NCBI RefSeq assembly: GCF_001404985.1
Contig: NZ_JRLF01000010.1
Coordinates: 124,001-188,000, forward strand
Length of the DNA: 64,000 nt
Direction: 5' to 3'
Source: Flavobacterium aquidurense
Lineage (GTDB): Bacteria; Bacteroidota; Bacteroidia; Flavobacteriales; Flavobacteriaceae
Shown piece after piece: positions 51,333 to 59,319 of the stretch. The translations under genes were made by a program, and so were the position numbers. The notes under the pieces were generated by a model. The model searched no databases. It was given only the letters and a program-made list of their open reading frames with translations, and was not told the DNA's origin. The stretch's first letter is position 1. Every line of letters starts with the position of its first letter.

Positions 51333-51455
51333 AAGCAAATAATCCTGTTTTTTTGTAAAATAAAGCATAGTAACTTTTTTTATATTTTAGCCAAACTTTT
51401 TTTTGAAACGATCCTGAAGCCTTTATTTTTATATTAAAGTGTTTCTTTCTGATTT

Positions 51456-53912
51456 CTAATTATTCTTTAAATATTTAAATTCAACTTCGTCATCTTTAAC
51501 ATTTTTAATCGCTAAATCATGATAAAACGGAATTAGTTTGATTTTTAATTCTTCTATTACTGCTGCGTCTGTTTTTTTCTCTTTCATCATTTTAAAGAAA
51601 TGGCTGAGCTCTTCTTTATTAAAACTGGAAAGGTTTTCATTTTTATGAATTTCATCTGCAGGCGTATTGGCAAGTGTCGAAATCTCCTTAATCATCCATC
51701 GATGTACTAATAAAGGCTGTAATTTTTTATCTTTTCGCTCAACGAGTTTTAAATAAGAATTATAACTTGTTTTATCAGTTACATCTTCTTCTTTTACGCC
51801 ATGCATTTTATGTTTGTTCACACGTCCTAAAGCCATCACATAATCATTTTCGAACCCTTCATCCTTACGAGCCATCTCTTCTTGTAAACTTTGTACCGTT
51901 TCAAGGATGTATTTATTATAGCGGTCTAAGATGTCGTTATTTAAATCATATGTATTTAAATAGTTTAAGGCTTTCTCCTTAAAACTTTCATCATCCGGAG
52001 TCAGAGTTGTAAGGGTTAATAAATGCTGTAATTCATCTGCATCTTCTTTTGGCATAGGCCGCAATGCAAGCTGAAGATCCTGAAGCTGTTTTATGATTTC
52101 GTTTCTTGTTCCTTCGTACGTCTTGTCTTTGTGTTTTATTTTTAAAACAGGGTCTGATACAATTTTTGGTTCGTCTTTATGGTCCCTTTTGGCAGGTAAT
52201 TTTATTTTATCGAGTGAATACGAGTAATTTAATGTCGCGGTTAAATCATTAAATTGCTTTGCGTTAGTACTATTTCTAAACATCGAAATTATACTCATAT
52301 TAAAATTATGCTGTTCCATCAATACATAACTGTTGTTGAATTTAACTCCAAACACTGAACTTGAATTTGCAGTGGCTTGGGAATTATTGTAAAGAAATCC
52401 TAAATTAGTATTTAGCTTGTCTTTAAATAATTTCTTAGAGGCTCCAACTGACGCCCCAACCGACGAATTACTGTTTTTTGCCACCTCATTACTGGTATAA
52501 TTAAGGGAGCTGTTTAAGGAAACTTTCGTTGCCATAAAATTAACGGTATGTGCCAAATTATAATTCTGAACAGTACTTGCCTGACCTCTGCGTATTACGC
52601 CGCCCTGCTCATTGGCCTGTCCCGCGATGCTGTAATTAAAATTTAGATTTTGATTTCTCTTTTGTCCAAAAACATACGACATATTCATATTGGCATTTTG
52701 AGACAATTGCCTGTAATCTAAGGTATCAGACTGCACCACATTTGGATTGTTTATCAACTCAAACTGATCTAATTTTTTATTGGTGTAGGTAGAGAAATTA
52801 GAATAACTACCCGTAAAATTAAGCTGATCTGTTACTCTGTAATTCATATTGATCGAACCTACAACACGTTTGGTATCTTGTTTTTTTGCTTTTGCCAAAT
52901 CATCCCTTTGATATCCTAAACTGGTCGATACGGTGATTCTATCCTGATAAAAAGGTCTTGCAAATCGCAAGGCTATATTTTCTAAATCGTTATTAAAATA
53001 TAAGGCCCCTAATGTGTTATAATTAGGATCGATGCGTTCATAGGTTAATCCTACGATACTTTTTTGAATGTTGTAATCAAAATTAACGTTTAAGGCATTC
53101 ATAAAACTGGTACTTTCTTTGCTCGAAAATAATTTATCCCTGAAATTTCCGCCTGAAAGATTGCTACTTCTAACATCATCTGTTAAAACAGACAAAGCGT
53201 ACTCAACATTCAGATTCAAATTTTTAACCAGCGAGGTACTAAAGAGCAAACTGTTTACAAAATTCTCTTTTGGTGTTACGCCTTTATCATTGGTCATGTT
53301 GAGCGAATTCACATCGTCTTTGGCATAAAAACCTATCCAGCCTATTTTATACTGCTGTTGCTCAAAACCTATTTTTGCCCCATAACCCATACGTTGATAC
53401 ACAGGAATTCCGCCCATAGCTTTTTCTTCTGAGACTGCTTTAAGCAATTGCCCACCCATTAAAGTTATTTTAAACGGACTTCTTGGGGTAAGTTCCAAAC
53501 CAACTCCCTTAAACGGAAAACCACTTAATGTATAAGGTGAAAATGTCATACTTACATTGCCTATATATGCTTTTACCCACTTGTATTTGGGCATAATACT
53601 TAATCTGTTAAAATCAAACGGGGCGGTGTAACCTAAATTTTCTCCTTGATTGGTAATGCTGTAAAATAACGGAACACTAAAATTAAAAGCGCTGATATTC
53701 AAATTCCCTGAAAGTAAATACGTAAAAGGCTCACGTGCATTTGGCATACTCGATTTATAGTACATCATGTTCGCATTTACATTACCTGTAACTTTAAAAT
53801 TGGGTTTATAAAAATTCTCTAAATCTACATCCTGCGCATATCCTTTCCTGCAAATAAAACAGGCAAAAACAATACACAACCAAAACAAGATCTTCTTATT
53901 CTTTGTCTTCAT
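51456..53912 (-). CDS. Outer membrane beta-barrel protein with helical C-terminal domain, 818 aa
   Basis: An exported protein (signal KKILFWLCIVFACFICRKGYAQ). Residues 30-560 show alternating amphipathic strands of a large outer-membrane barrel (NPNYNTLGALYFNNDLENIALRFARPF, VGSINMNYRVTDQLNFTGSYSNF, HTVNFMATKVSLNSSLNYTSNEV). From about 575 to the end the protein switches to a soluble helical domain rich in K/E/D (KTYEGTRNEIIKQLQDLQLAL, ILDRYNKYILETVQSLQEEMARKDEG). A barrel with a long C-terminal helical tail is unusual and would place that domain in the periplasm, where it could engage partners. The stop of the upstream PKD gene is 7 bp away, so the two are coupled. Confidence 0.72.
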   Translation of the reverse strand: MKTKNKKILFWLCIVFACFICRKGYAQDVDLENFYKPNFKVTGNVNANMMYYKSSMPNAREPFTYLLSGNLNISAFNFSVPLFYSITNQGENLGYTAPFDFNRLSIMPKYKWVKAYIGNVSMTFSPYTLSGFPFKGVGLELTPRSPFKITLMGGQLLKAVSEEKAMGGIPVYQRMGYGAKIGFEQQQYKIGWIGFYAKDDVNSLNMTNDKGVTPKENFVNSLLFSTSLVKNLNLNVEYALSVLTDDVRSSNLSGGNFRDKLFSSKESTSFMNALNVNFDYNIQKSIVGLTYERIDPNYNTLGALYFNNDLENIALRFARPFYQDRITVSTSLGYQRDDLAKAKKQDTKRVVGSINMNYRVTDQLNFTGSYSNFSTYTNKKLDQFELINNPNVVQSDTLDYRQLSQNANMNMSYVFGQKRNQNLNFNYSIAGQANEQGGVIRRGQASTVQNYNLAHTVNFMATKVSLNSSLNYTSNEVAKNSNSSVGASVGASKKLFKDKLNTNLGFLYNNSQATANSSSVFGVKFNNSYVLMEQHNFNMSIISMFRNSTNAKQFNDLTATLNYSYSLDKIKLPAKRDHKDEPKIVSDPVLKIKHKDKTYEGTRNEIIKQLQDLQLALRPMPKEDADELQHLLTLTTLTPDDESFKEKALNYLNTYDLNNDILDRYNKYILETVQSLQEEMARKDEGFENDYVMALGRVNKHKMHGVKEEDVTDKTSYNSYLKLVERKDKKLQPLLVHRWMIKEISTLANTPADEIHKNENLSSFNKEELSHFFKMMKEKKTDAAVIEELKIKLIPFYHDLAIKNVKDDEVEFKYLKNN

Positions 53913-53919
53913 TTACCGG

Positions 53920-55263
53920 TTATTGTTTTTGTACTTTGATATCGCATAAAATATAAGAACCTGCTCCGTTCTTTACCATATCCTTAATTTTAATGACTCC
54001 TTTTCTTCCGTCTTGTGTTTTAAACAAAATGATTCTTGGATAGGTAAAACCAAATTCCTGTGCTCCTGTTGCGCTATAACTTATATTCAAAGATTTTATA
54101 GGGTTATCATTTACCATGGCATCAAACTGTGCTTCGGTAAAATTTAAACCACAATTACACAAATTTTGAGAGTTTATAAAAATGGTGCTTTGTGCATTTT
54201 TTAAGGCTAAAAATCCATAATTGTTTGCCTGGTCCGGCGATATAAACCTATTATAAGTAAAGTTGCTGTTTAAGCCCTGAAAAACAATATCTACTAAACT
54301 GCTATTAGTATCGTTAATTTCGTTTGCCTTATACACCTGTCTGGTTACGGTCGAGAACATTGCGCCAATATTATTATTGTTGTGGGCCTGGTTTATACCC
54401 AATTTAATATTACTAAAAGTGCGCAAATTTGTATCCGGCAATACTGTTATAGTCGCTTTATAAATCTGACTTGTTTTATCATTCAAAGCTTCCAGAATAA
54501 CTTCATGAGTTCCTGCATTTGCAAAAACAACGGTAGGATTTTCTTCTGTTGAAGTTGCCGGATTTCCGCCTTCAAAAGTCCATTTATAATTTGTCGCATT
54601 GGTCGATTTATTGGTAAAATTAATCGATACGGGAGCTTCGTAATCATCATCTTCAAACTTTGGTTCATACGAAAACTGGCTCACTAAATACGGTGCAACG
54701 GTTATGGTCTGGGTTTGCTTTTCTGACTCAAAACCATTCGAAACCGTTAATGTTATAATGTGATCTCCAGGAGTTGTAAAAACCACATTTGGCGGCGTTT
54801 TTCCTGTAAAAGCTGCAGGTGCTCCATCCTGAAAATCCCATTTAAAAGTTAATCCTTCGCCTACGGTAGTATTCTTTAAAACCACCTCAACCGGAGAAAA
54901 GTTACTTTTTATGATTTCATGGGTAAACTCAATTTTAATCCCTTCTTTTATTACTACTGTTTTACTAAATTCATTGCTTTCTCCGTCTGCATTTGTAGCG
55001 ATGAGTTTAATAGTATAAGTGCCTTGTTTGCTATACAATATTTCACCCGGATTTTTTTGGGAGGATGTCGCAGGATTTCCGCCCTCAAATGTCCATTCAT
55101 ATTTATCGGCACCGGTAATTTTATTGTCTATAGTAATAATAACCGGAATCGATTCATCGTCGTTGGCATACGAAGTCGTAAAATCACCCTCTATGGCTAT
55201 AGAGGTTTCCTGATAACAGGAGGTAATAACAATAAAAAGTAATAAGAGTAAAGTTTTTTTCAT
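53920..55263 (-). CDS. PKD-repeat lipoprotein, 447 aa
   Basis: A surface or periplasmic lipoprotein with signal MKKTLLLLLFIVITSC (lipobox ITSC) and three PKD domains in tandem (about 25-105, 108-190, 195-275). The typical core is visible in each: YEWTFEGGNPATSSQKNPG with YSKQGTYTIKLIATN; FKWDFQDGAPAAFTGKTPP with FTTPGDHIITLTVSN; and YKWTFEGGNPATSTEENPT with FANAGTHEVILEALN. The C-terminal 170 residues are a separate domain without recognised family. PKD domains mediate protein-protein or glycan contacts on cell surfaces. It is translationally coupled to the downstream barrel gene. Confidence 0.85.
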   Translation of the reverse strand: MKKTLLLLLFIVITSCYQETSIAIEGDFTTSYANDDESIPVIITIDNKITGADKYEWTFEGGNPATSSQKNPGEILYSKQGTYTIKLIATNADGESNEFSKTVVIKEGIKIEFTHEIIKSNFSPVEVVLKNTTVGEGLTFKWDFQDGAPAAFTGKTPPNVVFTTPGDHIITLTVSNGFESEKQTQTITVAPYLVSQFSYEPKFEDDDYEAPVSINFTNKSTNATNYKWTFEGGNPATSTEENPTVVFANAGTHEVILEALNDKTSQIYKATITVLPDTNLRTFSNIKLGINQAHNNNNIGAMFSTVTRQVYKANEINDTNSSLVDIVFQGLNSNFTYNRFISPDQANNYGFLALKNAQSTIFINSQNLCNCGLNFTEAQFDAMVNDNPIKSLNISYSATGAQEFGFTYPRIILFKTQDGRKGVIKIKDMVKNGAGSYILCDIKVQKQ

Positions 55264-55277
55264 TCAGTTTATTTTAA

Positions 55278-55312
55278 AACATTACAGCTTTTTAAGGCTG
55301 TAATGTTTTTTT
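55278..55312 (-). terminator. Terminator between NHL-like and PKD lipoprotein genes
   Basis: Perfect 11-bp arms AACATTACAGC/GCTGTAATGTT with a short loop. On the minus strand it lies between the NHL-like gene (stop at 55319) and the PKD gene (start at 55263), so these are probably separate transcripts or the second is made by read-through. Confidence 0.75.
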
Positions 55313-55318
55313 AATCTT

Positions 55319-56335
55319 TTATTTTTCTGTTGCTGCAAATTTTGTCTGGAAATCAGAAATTTTAACCAATTCGTTATCACTTGCTAAATACATAGTATTC
55401 CCTTTAATTTTCATAGCTTTCACACTAGCAGATGGAAAACCATAGAAAGTATTTTCTTTTTTGAATTCTAATTGTCCCTCTTTAAAAGTGCTTAAAGTGT
55501 TGTTCTGAAGATTTAATTTTGATATTCCTTTATTTTTAACTAATACATATAATTCGTTTTTAGAGTCGAAAGCAATATCAATATAAGTTTCTGTTGCAGT
55601 AGAAGTTAGAGTAGTTACTTTCCACTCGTTATTAACATATTCTAATTTTCGAATGCTGGAATTAGAAATTGCTGCGCCGTTTCCTTGATCTAAATTGTCG
55701 ATCAAATACAAAACATTATTTTGAGAAATTATTCTACTTACTGTACTAAATCCTGCATTTAAGCCTGTTCCGTCTTTTATTTCATTTTTTTCTGATCCTG
55801 CAACAAATACATCGCTGCCTAATTCCGGTAAATAACGTTTTATTTGTTTATTGCCATAATCAAAAACAAAATAGGTATTATCATTATTATTACATATTGA
55901 ATAAAGTCTGATTTTAGCCGCAAAAGGAGAACTTATAGCTTTCATGGTGTAAAAGGGATTCAACTCTGAAAAGTTTTTCTCAAAACGATATATTTTATCA
56001 TAATCTCCATTATTAAATGGCGAAATCAAAAGTATCTCACCTGATTTTGAAACTGATAATTTACTCCCTGTACTCAATAAATCTGCAAATTTGTTTAGCG
56101 ATGTAATTTTACCTTCAGAATCAATTTTTTTTAACTCAGCATCACTGTTTCCAAATTGATAAGCTGTATTGTCATCATTTATAACAAAATCAACTGTATA
56201 AGAAACATTAGCTACATAGTCAACTATTATTTCCTTTTTTGAATTAGATGTTGAATCATCTCCTGAATCTGAACTACAGCTGCCCAATACCATAAAAAGC
56301 TGCAATACTGCTACTAATAGAATTCTCTTTTTCAT
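55319..56335 (-). CDS. NHL-like beta-propeller lipoprotein, 338 aa
   Basis: A 338-residue lipoprotein: signal MKKRILLVAVLQLFMVLGSCSS (lipobox LGSC), a short Ser/Asp linker, then a predicted six-bladed beta-propeller of NHL/SMP-30 style, with the recognisable blade AGSEKNEIKDGTGLNAGFSTVSRII and repeats such as ENTFYGFPSASVKAMKIKGNTMYLASD. Propellers of this kind usually bind protein or carbohydrate. It sits between the immunity-gene graveyard and the PKD/barrel block, with its own downstream terminator. A link to either side is only positional. Confidence 0.7.
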   Translation of the reverse strand: MKKRILLVAVLQLFMVLGSCSSDSGDDSTSNSKKEIIVDYVANVSYTVDFVINDDNTAYQFGNSDAELKKIDSEGKITSLNKFADLLSTGSKLSVSKSGEILLISPFNNGDYDKIYRFEKNFSELNPFYTMKAISSPFAAKIRLYSICNNNDNTYFVFDYGNKQIKRYLPELGSDVFVAGSEKNEIKDGTGLNAGFSTVSRIISQNNVLYLIDNLDQGNGAAISNSSIRKLEYVNNEWKVTTLTSTATETYIDIAFDSKNELYVLVKNKGISKLNLQNNTLSTFKEGQLEFKKENTFYGFPSASVKAMKIKGNTMYLASDNELVKISDFQTKFAATEK

Positions 56336-56685
56336 TTTTTTATTCTTGTTTATATATTTCTAATTTATTTTTTGTTGATCAACTTGTTCAAGCATCTCTT
56401 TTTTAATAATCCAGAACTGATGCATGGATCTGCTATTTTATTTCTCTACGTATTAATTTCTCTTCTCTTTCTTATTATTTATACACTATTAATTGTGCTA
56501 AGTTAACACAAATAAGATAAATACTATTTAAATCAATAACAAATTAAGATTTATTCTAAATTTGAGATTAATAAATTTCATATCTAATGCTCTTTAAATA
56601 ATTTGCATCAGCAAAGACAAAACACTTCGCATATTTGAATATGCGAAATTCCATAACTTCCTATTGTTGCTATTACACCTATTTT
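56336..56685. other. Intergenic region with a perfect hairpin
   Basis: About 350 bp, very AT-rich, expected to hold the promoter of the NHL-like gene. The only structured feature is the hairpin at 56626-56647. No gene or promoter pair was recognised. Confidence 0.4.
56626..56647 (-). terminator. Hairpin, probable terminator after the immunity-gene remnant
   Basis: Perfect 10-bp arms TTCGCATATT/AATATGCGAA with a 2-nt loop. The following T-rich stretch on the minus strand is interrupted, so termination efficiency is uncertain. Confidence 0.4.
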
Positions 56686-56972
56686 TTATTCCTTATATGG
56701 CTCTTTTTTATGTAAATCTGAAACCAATCTATACGCCTCTTTTATCTTTTCTAATTCGTATTCTATATAAAAACTAGTGTTTTCTATTTCTAAAAAAATA
56801 GGTTCTATAATTTCTTCAAAAAGTACATGTCCAGAATATTGAAGTTTTGGTCTTTTATTTATAGCATATAATTCAATGTAAAGCATATTTTTTAATCTAA
56901 ATAATAAAATTCTTCTTCAGACATATTTTCGTTATTAAAATTAAAATCTTCTTTATGTTCTAAAAACCTCAT
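56686..56972 (-). pseudogene. Truncated, frameshifted second copy of the immunity gene at 57137
   Basis: The C-terminal 66 residues (MLYIELYAINKRPKLQYSGHVLFEE...) are a clear paralogue of the end of the protein at 57137-57664 (MIYIELFALNKRLNLKYSGHVLFEE...). The homology continues upstream through NENMSEEEF and MRFLEHKED to about 56972, but in another frame: a single missing base near 56895-56905 breaks the join to LFRLKN. The first ~100 residues are absent, and the palindromic element E1 begins where the homology ends. It is a duplicated immunity gene that lost its start and is no longer functional. Confidence 0.85.
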
Positions 56973-56985
56973 TATCAAAACAACC

Positions 56986-57126
56986 CCCGCTGGTGCGAGC
57001 GTCTCGCTCGTTCCTTAATCTAAATCATCCTGAAAAAATACGAGAATACTGATTTTTTTATTTCAATGAACGTAAATTTAAATACCCTTTGCAATCACGA
57101 GCAAGATGCTCGCACTAACAGGTTCC
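56986..57126 (+). mobile_element. Palindrome-ended short element E1
   Basis: About 140 bp. The left end has the palindrome GCGAGCGTCTCGCTCG after CGCTGGT. The centre holds TTTCAATGAACGTAAA. The right end has CACGAGCAAGATGCTCGC followed by ACTAACAGG. The two ends are imperfect inverted repeats of each other. The same centre and the same design occur in E2 and E3. It separates the full-length immunity gene from its broken duplicate. Confidence 0.7.
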
Positions 57127-57136
57127 TTCTATTATC

Positions 57137-57664
57137 CTAATTTTTTTTATACGGATCTTTTTTATACAAGTCTAAAACACTTTTATATGTATCTCTTAAA
57201 TCTTGTAATTTGTATTGTTCATAAAATGTTGTGTTTTCTAATTCATTAAAAATAGGTTCTACAACTTCTTCAAAAAGTACATGCCCAGAATACTTAAGAT
57301 TTAATCGTTTATTTAGAGCGAATAATTCTATATATATCATATTTTTTAAGCGAAATAATACAAACTCTTCTCCTGATGTATTTTCATGATTAAAAACAAC
57401 TGAACTAACCTCGTCCAAAAATTCTATCATGAGTTTATTTAACTTTACAATTGATTCTTCATATAAAATTATTAAATCAGAATATGCTTCTTTAAAAATA
57501 TATTTTTTCATTAATTCTTTTGTTCTAAATTCAAGTTTTTCCACATCCGAAAGTGAAATCCAATGCACATCTTTTTTAAGCCCCTCTATAAGTTGTATTT
57601 CATATCTGTGAGTATTCTTTAAAAGATACAAATCTTCAATTTTAATTATTTCATCTAAATTCAT
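57137..57664 (-). CDS. Putative immunity protein, 175 aa
   Basis: Not assigned to a family. A 175-residue mostly helical soluble protein (MNLDEIIKIEDLYLLKNTHRYEIQLIEG...). Its start overlaps the stop of the upstream toxin-tip fragment by an ATGA, the classic toxin-immunity arrangement, so it is probably the immunity gene of a toxin whose active part has been lost. A broken paralogue lies immediately downstream at 56686-56972. Confidence 0.65.
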   Translation of the reverse strand: MNLDEIIKIEDLYLLKNTHRYEIQLIEGLKKDVHWISLSDVEKLEFRTKELMKKYIFKEAYSDLIILYEESIVKLNKLMIEFLDEVSSVVFNHENTSGEEFVLFRLKNMIYIELFALNKRLNLKYSGHVLFEEVVEPIFNELENTTFYEQYKLQDLRDTYKSVLDLYKKDPYKKN

Positions 57665-57813
57665 AATTCTTTTATTGTTATTAAATATAAATTATTAATT
57701 ACATCTGGAATTGCTACATCAATTGCTACATCATCCAAATTTATAATCTCTTTCCCAATAAATTCAATCTTCTCGATTTTAAATCTTGATTTGCTTTTAT
57801 GTAACATTTCAAA
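57661..57813 (-). pseudogene. C-terminal remnant of a toxin, cut by element E2
   Basis: The last ~50 residues of a protein (FEMLHKSKSRFKIEKIEFIGK, ..., VINNLYLITIKEL), with frame open into element E2. The first 12 codons of the open frame (MERVRSQETSHR) are just the element's palindrome. The ATGA overlap with the following immunity gene marks it as the end of a toxin gene whose 5' part was removed at the element insertion. Confidence 0.65.
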
Positions 57814-57818
57814 CCTGT

Positions 57819-57987
57819 GCGAAGTCTCCTGACTTCGTACGCGTTCCAATATTATCTTAGTAAACTGCGTATATTTTTATGTCAATGAACGTATTTGCTT
57901 TTTTACCCAACATATCTATTTGTTACCAATAGCTACGAATCTATTTGTTACCAATAGCTACGAAGTCAGGAGACTTCGCAGAGCGGA
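57819..57987 (+). mobile_element. Palindrome-ended short element E2
   Basis: About 169 bp. It begins GCGAAGTCTCCTGACTTCG and ends with the inverted copy CGAAGTCAGGAGACTTCGC. The inside contains TACGCGTTCCAATATTATC, GTAAACTGCGTATAT and TCAATGAACGTATTTG. It carries a perfect 25-bp tandem duplication (unit starting ATCTATTTGTTACC) at 57914-57938 and 57939-57963. It is homologous to E3 throughout. Confidence 0.8.
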
Positions 57988-58586
57988 CTTATAACAACTT
58001 TAGAAATGTAATCATCATTTATATCTAATGTATTATCTTTTAAATTTAAAACATCTTCTATAAAAGCCTCAGATAAATCAACATAAAATTTCATAACATT
58101 CCTAATTTTAGTATCATTCAGTAATTTCAAAGGATCGAGCTTAACAATATTTTTTATAAAACTTCCTATAATAATTTCTTTCTCGTATAAGCACGTAGTC
58201 AAAATTTCTTCTAAATTAAGTTTTCCAAAACTATCAGTATTAAAAAAAAAGGGTCTTGATAATTCTGCTCTATTATTATATTCTATATTGATAAAAAAGT
58301 TAAGTTCTGCCTTAACTAAAATGATATCCTTGCCGTAATAATTATATCTTGAAATTACATTCAAATTAAAGTAACAAGAATCATCTCCCTCATCTACAAT
58401 ATAAATTGCATATAGATTAGATAGATTAAAAATTTTAAAATAGGATTTTATGTAGTCCGTATTGAATACCTCTACAGATACATTGTATTTAATATCACCT
58501 TTATAATTAGTCTGTATAAAAGGAATATTATCATATCCCGTAACAAATCTTTGAGATATTAAATTATAATTTCTTAGTCTGTCCAT
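57966..58586 (-). CDS. Putative immunity protein, 206 aa, C-terminus read into element E2
   Basis: A 206-residue soluble protein (MDRLRNYNLISQRFVTGYDN...) with no export signal. Its ATG overlaps the last codons of the interrupted immunity gene upstream (13-bp overlap), so the two were translated together. The final seven residues and the stop come from element E2, so the original C-terminus has been replaced. The body is well ordered (FFINIEYNNRAELSRPFFFN, LNLEEILTTCLYEKEIIIG) and resembles small immunity proteins, but no family is recognised. Confidence 0.6.
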   Translation of the reverse strand: MDRLRNYNLISQRFVTGYDNIPFIQTNYKGDIKYNVSVEVFNTDYIKSYFKIFNLSNLYAIYIVDEGDDSCYFNLNVISRYNYYGKDIILVKAELNFFINIEYNNRAELSRPFFFNTDSFGKLNLEEILTTCLYEKEIIIGSFIKNIVKLDPLKLLNDTKIRNVMKFYVDLSEAFIEDVLNLKDNTLDINDDYISKVVISPLCEVS

Positions 58587-58895
58587 ATCACGTGTTCATG
58601 AAGTTTATTATTGTCTATATTTATGTCATCATACTGGTCAATATGAAATTCTCCGCGCTTTGCGAAGTCTCCTGACTTTGTACGCGTTCCAATATTATCT
58701 TAGTAAACTGTGTATATTTTTTTTGTCAATGAACGTATTTTATTTTTTTTGTCAACACAAATATCTATTTGTAATTTCCAATACCTGCGAAGTCAGGAGA
58801 CTTCGCAGAGCGGAGTAACTACTATCTTTAAAATAAAATCCCCATGCAGCATATAGCTCGCCATCCATCCAGTATTTATTTGAAAAGTTTTCCAT
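58574..58895 (-). pseudogene. Immunity gene split in two by element E3
   Basis: The N-terminal part starts at 58895 (MENFSNKYWMDGELYAAWGFYFKDSSY) and runs into element E3, which supplies a stop. On the other side of E3 the frame resumes with GEFHIDQYDDINIDNNKLHEHVIWTD and a stop at 58574. Removing the 165-bp element would join the two parts of one small gene. It lies directly behind the nuclease-tip remnant, so it was that toxin's immunity gene. Confidence 0.75.
58651..58815 (+). mobile_element. Palindrome-ended short element E3, inserted in a gene
   Basis: 165 bp with inverted ends CTCCGCGCTTTGCGAAGTC ... GACTTCGCAGAGCGGAG. Inside are the palindrome TCTCCTGACTT, TACGCGTTCCAATATTATC, GTAAACTGTGTATAT and TCAATGAACGTATTTT, closely matching E2. 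It has no coding capacity, so any movement must depend on a transposase elsewhere. It interrupts the immunity gene at 58574-58895. Confidence 0.82.
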
Positions 58896-58948
58896 TACCA
58901 ATCCGTAGGTTTAATAATTATTCTTTTATTATTAACAATAATGTGCAA

Positions 58949-59285
58949 TTATTCTAAACTTTTAAGCTCATTTAATGTAAACATTTTACCATCTTCGACC
59001 CCAATTAAACCGTTATTTTTAACAGCATTCACAAATTCTTCAGCAGAATTCAAATTAGGAAATGCGCCATTTGCTATTTCAATTTGTCCAAATTTCTTTG
59101 GATATAGATCTTTCCATAATTTAGTAAGCTTTTTTTCATTTAAACTTCTCTATTATTAATTGAAGATTAGCATAAACATTATTTTCAGCATTTGCACTTG
59201 CCGTTGCCGGTCTTTTACATTCTAAAATCCCTTTGTTAGGTCCTGAAGTAAATACTACATCCACTTCGTTCGGAGAAAATACCGA
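58949..59285 (-). pseudogene. Remnant of a PD-(D/E)XK-type nuclease toxin tip
   Basis: On the minus strand the stretch SPNEVDVVFTSGPNKGILEC followed by KRPATASANAENNVYANLQL has the D-x(n)-E-x-K layout of PD-(D/E)XK nucleases (EVDVV ... LECK). After LIIEKFK the frame ends in TGA, but the sequence continues in another frame as NEKKLTKLWKDLYPKKFGQI ... MFTLNELKSLE to a stop at 58949, so there is a frameshift near 59145. The 5' side is bounded by an in-frame stop next to a piece of the mobile element (E4). It is a dead toxin C-terminus lying in front of its split immunity gene. Confidence 0.6.
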
Positions 59286-59288
59286 CTA

Positions 59289-59313
59289 TTTTATTTCAAT
59301 AAACGTATATCTA
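59289..59313 (+). repeat. Element fragment E4
   Basis: TTTATTTCAATAAACGTATAT, the central motif of E1-E3 with one change, without palindromic ends. It sits exactly where the nuclease-tip remnant loses its upstream sequence. Confidence 0.5.
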
Positions 59314-59319
59314 TAAAAA

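Noticed and set aside
51333..51368. An earlier start of the 1,564-residue gene
   Set aside because: It places 12 residues (MLYFTKKQDYLL) before a complete signal peptide and is probably not used.
57914..57963. Possible CRISPR repeat
   Set aside because: Two directly adjacent copies without spacers, inside a palindromic element. No cas genes are present in the window.
58941..59159. A plus-strand open frame of 72 codons
   Set aside because: It is the shadow of the minus-strand nuclease-tip remnant, whose sequence reads as protein in the other direction.
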